A stretch of DNA of 64,000 bases from Deuterostichococcus epilithicus (lineage: Eukaryota; Chlorophyta; Trebouxiophyceae; Prasiolales; Stichococcaceae). The notes beneath the pieces were generated by a model. It had not been told where the DNA came from. It ran no database searches and saw only the letters and a program-made list of their open reading frames with translations. The DNA is taken from contig JAVTLE010000008.1 of assembly GCA_033439295.1 (NCBI GenBank), positions 2,480,001-2,544,000 of the forward strand, given 5' to 3'. Each line of letters opens with the position of its first letter. The stretch's first letter is position 1. The translations under genes were made by a program, and so were the position numbers. Below, in pieces: positions 1-10,500 of the stretch.

Positions 1-8
1 GGGCTCAC

Positions 9-962
9 ATACTCGCCGGCGGGCGTGAGCTCCACACCAAAGCTCATGGCGCCGCCGGGCATGACGATGACATGAACCGGCGCCAGCTGCTTGGCGCCCG
101 TCGCCGACGAGTCCGCCGATGCCGCCCTCGCAGCCAGTTCACGCTCGCGTACTGCCGGGGCAGGAAAGTTGCGCTGTTTCAGGGAGGTGATGGTCTCGTG
201 GTTTCTCCGCTGCAAGCCTTGTTTGTGGGCCGCCGCACGGGGCTGCAAGCTTGTTGCTTGCATTTTGGCTGCATACGATGGTAGTTGCGGTGCAGGAGGC
301 TTGGGAGTACGGATCATGATGTGGAGCCACTATCTGCACTGCCAAGTGAAACGCATTGCGCAGAAGGGAACAAAAGCGCCGCAGCAGGCAATGCACGGGC
401 ATCTGGCAGAGTGTAAGGACGCGCACTCGCGGCCAGTTCCAGCCGCTGGAAGTTGCTGATGCGCGCCAGCCGGCGCACACACAGGCAGGCGATCAGCAGC
501 ACGCCGATGCCCGAGCCAATGATGATGCCTGCGAACGGGGGCAATGCACCATCTGCCTGGGACGGTCGCAGGTGCGGGTGCACAGATGCCCGCCCGAAGA
601 CTACGCCGACGACGCCCGACACGTGCCATGCATCACGAAGTGGCAGCACAGGGCATGGCAATGTGGGACAGGTGATGCGCAATGACCCAAAAGGAGCAGT
701 GCCCACCTGCCACCACTCCATAGGGCGGCGGCTTATCCCGACCGTGCGCGTTGGCCGTGCCGTTGCTGTCGCGCACAGTGCTGCCGTCCAGCGCGGTGAG
801 GAGAGGCACCAGCGCCGCGGCGGCGGGCGCGGCGGCCAGTGCGGCAGCCTCCCTGCCAAATGCTGACTGAACGCCGCAGCAGGCAACCAGCAGCTGCGCC
901 GCCAGCACGGCGCCGCGCACCTGCAAAGCACGGCTCCGATACTCTCGACGCCTATGCGACAT
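9..962 (-). CDS. Single-pass membrane protein, N-terminal part (gene runs off left edge)
   Basis: Three exons read in one frame: 962-717, 556-427 and 151-9; position 9 is followed by a GTGAGC donor, so the window edge lies just inside the next intron. The start ATG is chosen because it is followed within about 15 residues by a hydrophobic signal-like stretch (GAVLAAQLLVACCGVQSAFG). A short extracellular Ala-rich part follows, then a transmembrane helix (FAGIIIGSGIGVLLIACLCV) with a basic stop-transfer (RRLAR). The cytosolic part contains HVIVMPGGAMSFG. I do not recognise the family. The neighbouring divergent gene has the same order of parts and a similar IVM...S.P.G motif, so the two may be paralogues. 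The donor of exon 1 is ambiguous by one codon (717 or 714). Confidence 0.6.
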
Positions 963-2169
963 GGAGACGCAGAGGCCAGAGCGCTCGAGGCTGGCGGTGA
1001 GCAGAACATCAGCGGGAAGGCGGAGCGGTTCCCACCTGTTGCTGCGGCATAGTGTCCTCAAGATCTGCAGTGATGAGTTTTGCTGATCAGATTCTCAGCA
1101 GCTCCAGCCAGTCGCTAGTTCAACTGCCCCTCGCCACAGCTGTGCTTGGTGCGTTCCCAACTATATGGCACGTGCGCCTGGTAACACCTCTAGGTCCTTT
1201 CGTATGCGAAACCTATTGCAGCGCAGGCTCCTCTGGCGATCGGCGGCAAAGTTCGGTTGGCTGTGCGAAGGCGCAAAACCTCCCACGTGACTCGAAGTTT
1301 ACCATAGCAGGCAGCAGGCAAAGTACACACGGGCCCGAAAACGGCTGACTATGAGGCTTGTGAAATTGCCCCGGTGCAGACGGACGCAGCTGCCAAACCG
1401 GCTTGCATTGCACGGGGTGCCGCGCGATCGCGCTGTGGCTTCCAAGAATCAACGGCGGGGGAGCGTCCGAAACCCTGCTCCTCGCATGTCGCATTCCTCC
1501 TCTCCCCTGTTCGTGCAACTTGAAGCCTGCAGGAGATCGACGTGTGCAGGCTTGTGTGCGTGCGTAATTAGCAGCCTCGTTCATCCCAAGTATGTAACAA
1601 TGATCGAGCAGACGATGCTCGTCCATACATCCACGCACTGACCGGCGGCGTGGCCCCAAACTGATGTGCATTTAAATGCATTCAAAGACATATGTATTAA
1701 GGAGGGGCTCTGAGTGCGGCTTGTGTTGATCGTCTACCAAGTGCTGCATTCCACCTTCTGTCAGCTCTGGCCACTGTCACGCCAGATGCTTCTGGATTAA
1801 CGCGAGGGATGTTGTGCTCCAGTAGGGGCAAACATTCCCCCCCATTTACTCATTTGCAAATTACTCACACCCTGCCTTCCGTGCTTTGGGAAGCGAGCCG
1901 ATGGCCTCACAGCACAGCACGACGCACAGCACGACGCAAATACAAAGTCTCGATCATTCGGCTGAACTGACACTTGCAATCATGTCGTCCCTGTGAAGCC
2001 ATCGCCTCGCGCACCCAGCCCACCCTTTCAACAATGCCTCGCCACGCCTGGACAGCCAGCAGCAAGCCGCGCGATCTTGCTTTCGCGACCGCCCGTCTGT
2101 CAGGTTGCCGCGGCCGAGGACCTGGACCTGGACGCTGAGTCGCCTGTTACAGCACTACACCGATCCACT
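963..2169. promoter_or_regulatory. Shared 5' region between two divergent membrane-protein genes
   Basis: About 1.2 kb separates the two divergent start codons. No coding exon with credible splice sites was found on either strand. It should hold both promoters and 5' UTRs; a short direct repeat (CACAGCACGACG type, about 1912-1938) is the only local structure noticed. Confidence 0.35.
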
Positions 2170-3947
2170 ATGGGCGGCGTTCGTCGGGTACGTAGCCTGT
2201 TGCCACTGTACCGGATCTCGCTCCACTTTCGACCTGTTTTGTTCGCAGAGTATAGTTCTGATCCATTCTCAAAAGCTTCAGTACGACGAGGAGTCTAGTC
2301 TCGTCTTTTGCTCGATCTGAGCACGATCAGGAGGCCAAGCCGGCGGTTGCGGAGGAAGGACAATCGATACGACGCACGCCGCCGCGGGTGCACTCACAGG
2401 GCTAAAGTGCCCGTTCCGAACCAGCAGCACCCAAGTGCAGCTCAACTTTAAACTAGTCTGAGGGGGCTGTTGTTGCGCATCGTCAGATTGCCGCGAACAA
2501 CGCAGCCCCAGCTCCGGGGCAGCCGACGGCCCGTACCGGCCTGACGATTTGCGAACTGCCCCCACTCAGGGTGCTCTTGACTGACTTGAAATGATCCATT
2601 CACTCCCTGCTGCGATCCATGGCATTCCTTGCTGTCACTGCTTGCAGGCGCTGCTGCTGCTCATCGTCGTGCTAGGCGTGCTGGGCTGCTATTCGGGAGC
2701 CGAAGCATCCCGACCACCACGCCGCGCTCTGAGAGGTGCAGATCCTGCGAGTGATCTTGCAAATCTGCTTGAAAATCCTGCGGTTCACCCCTTTGGCCAC
2801 CGCTGAAGCAGCCATGCGCAGCTTGCATGTGCTGCAGATGTTGTGTGGCAACCTAACACTGCCTCAGACACCAACACCTTGCCTGAACTCCAGTCTAGTA
2901 ATGTTTAATTGCGTCAGGTGTCTCCCGTCACAGCCAGCTGGCCGACCTGACGCCGGATCCGCAGCTGCAAGCATCGAATGACACCGCAATGCCTGCCGCT
3001 CCACCGCCGCGACCTAAAAAGAAGAGCAAGCCCAGTGCCTCCCTGGTCGGTGTCCTTATCGGTGCGCATCTCTCGAATCACAGCACCAACGCTACATACT
3101 GCCTAAAACGGCATCCGTAATACATGACCTCAGCGGTGACGTTCGACAGTGCAACCCCGCTGCTGACGAGGAGCAGCACCGCGACGCAGGGGACACGCAC
3201 GCTGAAACCCCTGACAGTACACAGCATGAGGTTATCCGCTGAACCTTCAAATCATCGTGCGCAGGGGCGTTCGTCGGATTCATCGCCTTAGTCACCATGC
3301 TGGCGTGCGGCGTGGTACACCTGTGCATCCGCATCACGGGCGAGGGGCGCATCCCCGGCGCGCCGTTGGCAGGTGCGTCAGACTCCCTGCAATGCGAGAC
3401 GCAGAGAAAAGCAGCGAGCACGTAAGCACACATGGACAACTGGCAGCCACTCGCTGCATTGGCAGGGTGAACACCCCTGGCCGGCACCTGCAGGGAGTGG
3501 CTTCTTCAGTACAGCATCGCGTTGCAGGACAAGGTGCTGATGCAAAGCGATGAAATTTCCCTGGATGCAATGTTGCAGTCATATGTGCGTGTGGTCAACG
3601 CAGATGGGCAAGAAGAAGCCTCGGCCGCCATGCCGCTACCCAACATCTCGATCGTCATGGGGCGCGCGGTCAGCATGCCGGACGGCACCATAGTCGGCGC
3701 CATCGAGGACTCGAGCAGCGGCTCGTCCTCAGGAGACGGTTCAGTGTTGCCAGAGAACGACCCAGACAATGAAACGCTGGAGCTGGGCTGCCGCAGCAGC
3801 GACGGCGGCGGCAGCGGGCAGAGCACATGCAGCAGCGACTGTGGGCAGTTCCGCAGCGCTTGCAGGCCGAGCAGTCAGTGTACAGACGATTTCGGCAGTG
3901 AGCGGAGCGACAGCGGCAGCGACATCCCGCTCGCCGAAGGCGTCTAG
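2170..3947 (+). CDS. Small membrane protein with signal sequence and one TM helix
   Basis: Six exons: 2170-2187, 2648-2735, 2918-3061, 3265-3372, 3405-3421 and 3528-3947, giving 264 residues. The first exon codes only MGGVRR and splices in frame to a hydrophobic signal core (ALLLLIVVLGVLGCYSGAEA), which decides the start. Residues about 70-95 form a TM helix created by joining LVGVLIG (exon 3) to AFVGFIALVTMLACGVVHLC (exon 4). Exon 5 is a 17-nt microexon; without it the frame into the last exon is lost. The C-terminal 140 residues are acidic and Ser/Gly-rich, probably cytosolic, and contain NISIVMGRAVSMPDG. The function is unknown. The divergent neighbour on the left has the same architecture. 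Confidence 0.65.
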
Positions 3948-4853
3948 ATCGATAATCCAAATGCATACCAGCCGTATGGGCCCACACTATATATGTGACT
4001 CTCGTGAATTTAGAGGCAGACTGAAATTTGAACGGACTGATCCAGATGGTTTTTGATGACGTTTCCCTTGATTCGGTAGCCAGCAAAGTCCTGGCTACCT
4101 TGTGGCTGATTTATGAACAATGACGTACGTAGCTGCGCACTTGACATGTGGTGACGGATGTGGGGCGGCATGCCACAGTGCAACGAGATCCTTCATTGCC
4201 TCGAAAACGATTGACATCAGAGAGACACTCAGACCGAATTAAATGCATATCTTAATAGATCACAACTGGCCATGGCCAGTTAATTGGTCTAATTGATCTG
4301 CCAAAGTACGCGTCTGTGTGTCTGGGCCAGACAGTCCAAGTACATGATGAGTTGATGACGACCCATGCCAGTTGGCAGGTAGACTTGCGTTGTTCACATG
4401 TCCGGTGTCCGAAATGGACAAAACCTGTTGGCTAGCACAACCGCGCGCTGAACACTAGACAAGGTGAAGCAAATACCCTCCCGGAGGTCAGTCACACAAG
4501 GGCAGATGCTGTATCTTTGTCTTGCAGCAACTTCATTGCTCCAGCCGAGCTGAACCGCAAGGGGGTGGTGTGGTGGCCTTGCAAACCTGACATCAAGGCA
4601 TGGGCACCGCCGCGGCGCCGCCAGCGCCAACCTGGCGGCATGACGTCACTTGACCTCTAATGTCTGCCGTCCGACGGAGGTGCTGCTGCGCGTCGCCTGT
4701 GCCGCGACAGTCAATTGAGCTTCCTGCGCCGCTGGCCCAGCTCTGCGTAGCGGGCTTGGCTGGCCGGAGCATGGGCCGGGGGCCCGATCCCGCCGGCGCC
4801 GCCCACGCGTCATGCCGCGCGCCGCAGCGTCGCTCTCCGCTCGCGGTCGCCCT
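3948..4853. other. Intergenic, between convergent genes
   Basis: This region carries the 3' flanks of the membrane-protein gene and of the dehydratase gene. It holds a perfect 18-nt palindrome at 4264-4281 (AACTGGCCATGGCCAGTT) in an AT-richer setting, and a decayed copy of the dehydratase's last exon (listed separately). No gene is seen. Confidence 0.5.
4715..4740. repeat. Copy of the 3' end of the dehydratase last exon
   Basis: Twenty-five of 26 bases match 4864-4889, the part of the last coding exon for LGQRRKKLK, in direct orientation and 149 bp downstream in the sense of the gene. Read in the same frame it gives LGQRRRKLN followed by a stop. It is probably a duplicated remnant rather than a used exon, but it could supply an alternative C-terminus. 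Confidence 0.7.
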
Positions 4854-6926
4854 TCAGTCCGCCTTGAGCTTCTTGCGCCGCTGGCCCAGCATGTACGAGT
4901 AGATGTTCCACCACAGCAGGGGGTATAGCGCCAGCAGCCCCTGCATCAGTGCCAACACAGAAATGAGGTACTCAACTCAGGCTATGATGGCCGCATCAAG
5001 ATGGCCACATCCAGGTCCGAGTGCATGGCTAGCGCTGTCCGCGTCCCGGCCCACGGCGCGCGCCGGAAGAACATCCGGATGGATTGCCGCGGCAACAGGA
5101 GCACCGCGTCGACTGCTGGTGCCAGGACCCTTGCATCATGCGCTGCGTGCAGCCTGTGGGCTCTGCTTGCGACGAGGTGAAGCCAGGGTGTAACACCCGC
5201 CCATCGATGCATCTTGCGGCCCCGCAGGCCCAGCCGCAGCCACCCAGCCGCCGGTCAGCGCCCTGCTGCAGCCGCGCAGGCGCGCGTGCAGCAGTATGCG
5301 GCCTGCTGGCGCTGTTGCGCGCTCGGCACCGCCAGCCGGCCGCCGCCGCCGCAGCAAAGCGCTTCGAGAGGGATTTGGAAGGGCGCTAGCAGAACGAGAG
5401 TCACAAATTGGAACACGCCGCCACCACGAGGAGGTAGCTGTAGTCGAATACGACGTTCCGGGGGTAGAGTAACCGGCCCACGTCTTGTGGGGAGTTTGAA
5501 GGGGTTTCCGAAAGGGTTTCAGCTGCCCATACCACAAGGAAATAGCTGTAGTCGAAGGCGAAGTTCCAGGGGTGCGGCAGCGCCACCGAGTGCAGCTGCT
5601 GCGCCCGTGCCGCCGGCAGCCCGCGCGACAGCAGCCACATCTCGGACACCACCCCCACGGGGTACAGGGGAATGAATGCGGTGTAGCGCGCCCAGGTGAG
5701 GGCGCCTGGTGCGCCGCCCGCCAGGCTCGCGGCGTACCACGGGTACCGCACCACCTGCAGAGAGGACGCGCAGCAGTTGCGTACATGACAACCTTGGGGG
5801 TTGGCACTGCTTGAGGGAGTCTCGGGCGGCATGGCAGAAGTCTCGCACCATTTCCGGCTGGCTGGCCTCACACAGTTGGTAATCTTAAGCGGTGCCTTAT
5901 GGTGGCGCAGTGGACTGTGCACGAAGCCGAACTTGCATGGCCAGCCGCTAGCTTCTCGCTGCCGAAGGTTGACAGACCTACAGCATTGCGCTGTGCTGGA
6001 CTGGCGTCCGGACAATGCATGCCATGGCATCAGCACAGCATGCGACCAGAGGCAAAGGCAACGGCACGGCCCAAGTCTGATATGCCGGCGCACCTCAGCG
6101 AGGGACCAGGCTATGAAGAGGCTGGCTACCGCTGGCGAGCGCCACAGCTGCACGTTGAGAGTGGCGTGAGCTTCACTCGCAGGATGCCGGGGTGATGGTC
6201 GAGTTTGGCACAGGTCTGTCAAGCGCAACAGCAACGTGGTTTCGACCGTGTCTTGCTGCAGTTAGCCCTCGTCGTGCGCCCCCCTGAACTGCCGCGCCCA
6301 CCTTGGGGATGCAGTGCAGCACCGCGAAGAGGCAGTTGCTGCGGCCCGCCCACTGCATGAGCGCTGCCGCTGGAGACCCGCGCACCAGCCCTGCCGGCAG
6401 TGCAAAGCGCATCATCGAAGCTCCTTTGAGTCGTGTGCCCTCACGAAGGGCGTGGATCATGCAGAATGTTAACCAGCACGGATCTTGCACATCATCAGTT
6501 AACGCGGAAAAAGGAGAGACGGCAGTGCTAGACAAGGACAGACGGCACTCAATGTAAATCAGAATGCTACACACCGCACCTGCAGCGGCGTGCAGGATCT
6601 CCAGCGCCGCCGCTCCCTGGCACACCCCTGCAGAGACGGCAGAGGCGCAGTCACTGGCTGCGCCTGGAGCAGGCTGCATGGCAGGCTCTAGGGACAGCAG
6701 TTTCACGCTGCAAGGTCAGGGCCATGCGCTCCAAGAGGGTCGCATCGGGGTCGTGACTGGGTGCCACAGCTCAGGGAGGCTCACGGACGGTCAGCCCGGC
6801 AGCGGCGTAGACGGTCTCAAGGCTGCGGTCCTGGGCGACCGCCCGCAGGGTCTGGAACAGCGCCAGCGCCCAGCCCGCTGACTGCGCCACATTATACAGC
6901 AGCAAGTAGCTCTTCGCCACGCCCAT
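4854..6926 (-). CDS. PAS2: Very-long-chain (3R)-3-hydroxyacyl-CoA dehydratase (PTPLA/HACD family)
   Basis: Catalyses the third step of fatty-acid elongation in the ER, removing water from 3-hydroxyacyl-CoA. Six exons: 6926-6785, 6627-6580, 6390-6302, 6147-6094, 5754-5533 and 4940-4854; 213 residues, the normal family length. Family signatures in order: YLLLYNVAQSAGW near the N-terminus, GAALEILHAA, LVRGSPAAALMQWAGR, AWSLAEVVRYPWYA, and RYTAFIPLYPVGVVSEMW with the catalytic pair Tyr142 and Glu149 at the usual spacing of seven. It ends with YSYMLGQRRKKLKAD, a basic tail of the ER-retrieval type. Exon phases all close. It lies divergent to the CBP60-like gene. Two of its exon ends have decayed copies downstream (4715-4740, 5423-5465). 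Confidence 0.93.
5423..5465. repeat. Decayed copy of the dehydratase exon 5 end plus donor site
   Basis: Thirty-six of 43 bases match 5531-5573, which spans the last codons of exon 5 (NFAFDYSYFLV) and its GT donor. The copy would read NVVFDYSYLLV followed by GTGGCG. It is in direct orientation and lies 108 bp into the following intron. Confidence 0.75.
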
Positions 6927-7525
6927 GGCTGTGCTGTGTGGTGCTGCAGGAGTTGGCCGGCGCAGCAAGTGCTGGGACAGTTGCTGGTGCCAGCGTGGGG
7001 ACAGATCCTCGGTTGCCTAGTGTGATGCTGATTGCTCCAGGTCGGAACAACCACCCGAGCCGTTGGCAGATGGTCGTGGGTCCGGCAGGGCCTTCGTGTG
7101 GGCTAAAATCCAAGTTTTGAGGCAGCACAGCGCGCGAGACGCTGTCTGCAAGCAGGATGACTTGAGGCAGCTGTCGGTCGGATGCACATGTGATGCGGAA
7201 GTGTCAATTTTGTGAGGTTCTGTGGGCTGCTCCGGATGCCATTCCCGCCAACTGCGTCAGCCGTACACCATGACCTTGATGACCTCATCCAGGTGTGGGA
7301 ACTGGGTTCAGCTATCACGCAGGGAGTCCAAGCTGATGAGAACGAGTCCGCAGGAAGTTGCAGGGTGGGCAGGACCAGCCATATTACGCGGCACGGAGGT
7401 GATCAGGTGTGAAGGAAAGGATCTCGGTGCAAGGCCGAGAGCCGTTCACCAGCACCCACGGCGATTACGGTGCTGAACTATGCGGATGTAAGATACGGGA
7501 GGGCGGGAGCCTCGCAATCAGCACC
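6927..7525. promoter_or_regulatory. Bidirectional promoter region, dehydratase / CBP60-like gene
   Basis: Six hundred bases lie between divergent start codons. No coding exon and no recognisable box was found. The left limit is firm; the right one depends on the less certain first exon of the CBP60-like gene. Confidence 0.35.
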
Positions 7526-10500
7526 ATGGCCGCGGGCGAGGAGCCACCGCTGCCGCCTGAGATGCAGACTGTGCCGCTGCGTATCCTAGAGGTGGGCTCC
7601 CCACCTGCCCACGCGTCTGGATCAAGTCTCCAGAGTATGAGTTGCTGCACGTGGCCGTACCCACGCCGCTGTCGGCGAGGTGCTGTCCTGCGGGCGTGGT
7701 GACACAGCGGTGGCCCCCTGCATGGGGGCGCTGCATCAGTGCCTCCACACGATGCGAGCGGCGGCTGTTGAGGTGGTAGCGTAGGAGGTTGGCTAGGTCG
7801 GGCCACCCAGCCGCAGCTGCACGGGTTCCAGGCTCCCCAGGCAGTGTGTATGGCAGCTGCAAACTGTATGCACCGAGTCAGGCCCACGGTCGCGCGTCTC
7901 GTTCCACACCTGCTCCACCCGGCCGGGTCTGGGGTCTCGGGTCAGCAAATTGTCACAGCGCTAGCTACGCTGGCATCGCAGCGCTTGGTAGCTGGGCACA
8001 CTGAACCGACCTAGAGCTGCTTGAGACTGTCCTAGTCTCAGTGTACAGCCCAGTTTTCTGGCAAGCCGTTTGGAGGAATCCGTGCCCGACTGCCCGGCTG
8101 GCCATGCAGAGCTTGACACCAGGCCGCACAGCGCACAGCGCATCCTGCTGCAGCTAACGGGATGTCGAGCCAGGCATGCATCACTACTTGGCTTGCGGTT
8201 CAGTGACTGTCTGCCACTATCGCCACCAGGCTGGCGAGCCGTGCCCTGTCAGCACCAGCGCGGGCTGACCTGTTGCCTGCCCACTCCTGTCCATCTTGTG
8301 GCCCTCACGCTCATGTGCAGGCGGGCAGCCCGCGCCTGTGCTTGGTGTGTCGCGCTTTGCGCTGCTGTGCGCCTGGCCTGGCGCTGCGCCGCGGCGGGCT
8401 CGGCAGCATTGCTGTGTATGGTGCATCCTGGATGGCGAATGCCCACGCCGCCACGACGTGCCCAAGCTGCTCCGCAAGCCATCAGACCTCAAGCAGCGGC
8501 CTGCCACATTGTGTTGCCACAGCGGCAAAGCAAACCGCCGCCTCATATGTGAGCGCAGGCGTATGTGCGGGAGCGCATCACGCAGTTCACGGAGGATCCC
8601 ACCTTTGCGCGGCACCTGGGCGTGCCGCCGGTGGTGGTGCAGCGGGCCGTCGCCGCCACCTTCCAGGCGAAGGCGGCGTCCGCCGCCGCCGCTCAGGCCA
8701 GCGGGCGCTACCTGCAGCTGGTCTTCCGCCATGCCTGCCAGTGCGCTTCTTCACATATGAATCTACTCCTGGACGCCATGCACGATTTCGCCACCCTGCA
8801 GGCGTGTGCAGCTGCAGGCAGGTGGACCTTGACAGGCCAGGGACGGAGGTTTCGACGGGCCGAGCGGCGCCTGCGCAGCGCCAGCAAGCCACTGCGGGGC
8901 CGCCAACTTGCGCAGCATCGAGCACTTCGACTTGACAGCAAGATGCAGGCAGCTGCGGGGGTTCAGCAGCCTCAGCCGCGAGGGGCCGCTGCACGGCGTC
9001 TGGCACCGCGCGCCCAACAGCAACACTCCATCACTTCTCATGCGGTGGCGCCTTACGTGCCTTCCCCCGTGCATTCCGGCGCAGAAGCCAGGGCTGCCTG
9101 GAGCCGGGCTGCGAGCTGTGCGCGCAGAACCCCAGCCGGCGCTGCTCCGACAACTTCTCGGGCAAGTACTTGGCAGGAGACGGCCTGGTGGCGCGCTGCG
9201 GGGCGCCCATCCGCCTGGAGGTCATTGACCGTGTGACAGGGGAGGCGGTGCAGGACGACAGCCTGGCCGACATCCAGCTCGAGGTGGGGGCTGCTCTCCT
9301 CAATTCCACATCACGTCTTGATACAGCATGGCATGGTGATGGGCAGGGCTTGGCAGTGGGTAGGTTGAACAACCGAATGCCACTCTGCTCACGCTGAGCG
9401 TGAACTCGAAGGGCAGCTGCCCGCCACTGAGGCGGCCGGCTGCACGGGCGGATCAGTCGCACAGGAGGCGCAACCAGCGGCTGGCGTCAGGTCAGCCAGC
9501 GCAGGTGATACGCCAGCGGTTCACGGGGCCTGGGACACGGAGCGCCAGGAGGAAACCACTTAGCTCAGGAGTCCCTATCTCTCGGATGGTTGACGCCCCA
9601 CCTCCGCCGCGCAGATGTGCATCCTGGACGGGCGCATGTACGACGAGATGGGGGTGGGACACGACGGCGACGGCCTCGACTCGTCGGCGCTGCTGACCAA
9701 CAACTCTGGGCGGCCGCTGCTGGTGTCGGGCAAGGGCGCGAAGCAGACCGCCAGCGGCCACATCCGCGTGCCCCTGGAGGTGAGCGGTGCGGCGGCGCTG
9801 AGCGTTTTTTATTGGTGATGGTGGAGCTTGTAGATGCGGCAGACCTTGGGCCGGCCAGGGTCAGGGCGGCCCCGGAGTCTGTCCGCGCGGCGGCCGCTGG
9901 CCACTGCCATACTCGTAGCTCGGCTCGCAGCGTTGCGGCGCCGGGCGCAGGGCAGCGGCGGCGGCGGGGCGGTAGTGCAGGCCAGCGGCTGCGGCTCGCA
10001 AGCAGCCGACACAGATGTCCAGCAAGCTGGCGCTGGGACGGGAAGCGCAGCGCTGGAATTTGCATGCGCCTCCTGGCGTAATCAGTCATGGCGCGCCACA
10101 GCCCCTGCAGCAACCCGGATGCTGCGCGCGGGCTGCTGCCGCGCTCAGCGCAGCCGCCAGGGGCCGGAAAGAAATGGCAGCCAACACACCAGGCCCCGCA
10201 AGCAGACTTGCGGCGGCTGACTGACGGCACCTCCCAACTGTCTTGACATCCGAAGCTGCTCCGCAGGGCGGTGTGGCGTACCTGCCGGACCTCAGCGTGA
10301 CGGGCAGCAGCGAGGCCATCCTGCAGGGGCAGAAGCCGCCCTTCCGGCTCATGGCGCGGGCTTTGGCCGCCGCCGACGGCGCCCGAGCCCCGCACATCCG
10401 CCCAGCCATCTCGGAGGCCTTTGTGGTGGGTGCTGAGCGGCGCCACCGAGAGACATGTTTGCCGACCTAGCTTCTCGACGACAGATCACAGCTCTGGACC

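Noticed and set aside
5401-6234. 277-residue minus-strand open frame
   Set aside because: It contains dehydratase exons 4 and 5 in one frame with unspliced introns between; the intronic parts have no family similarity.
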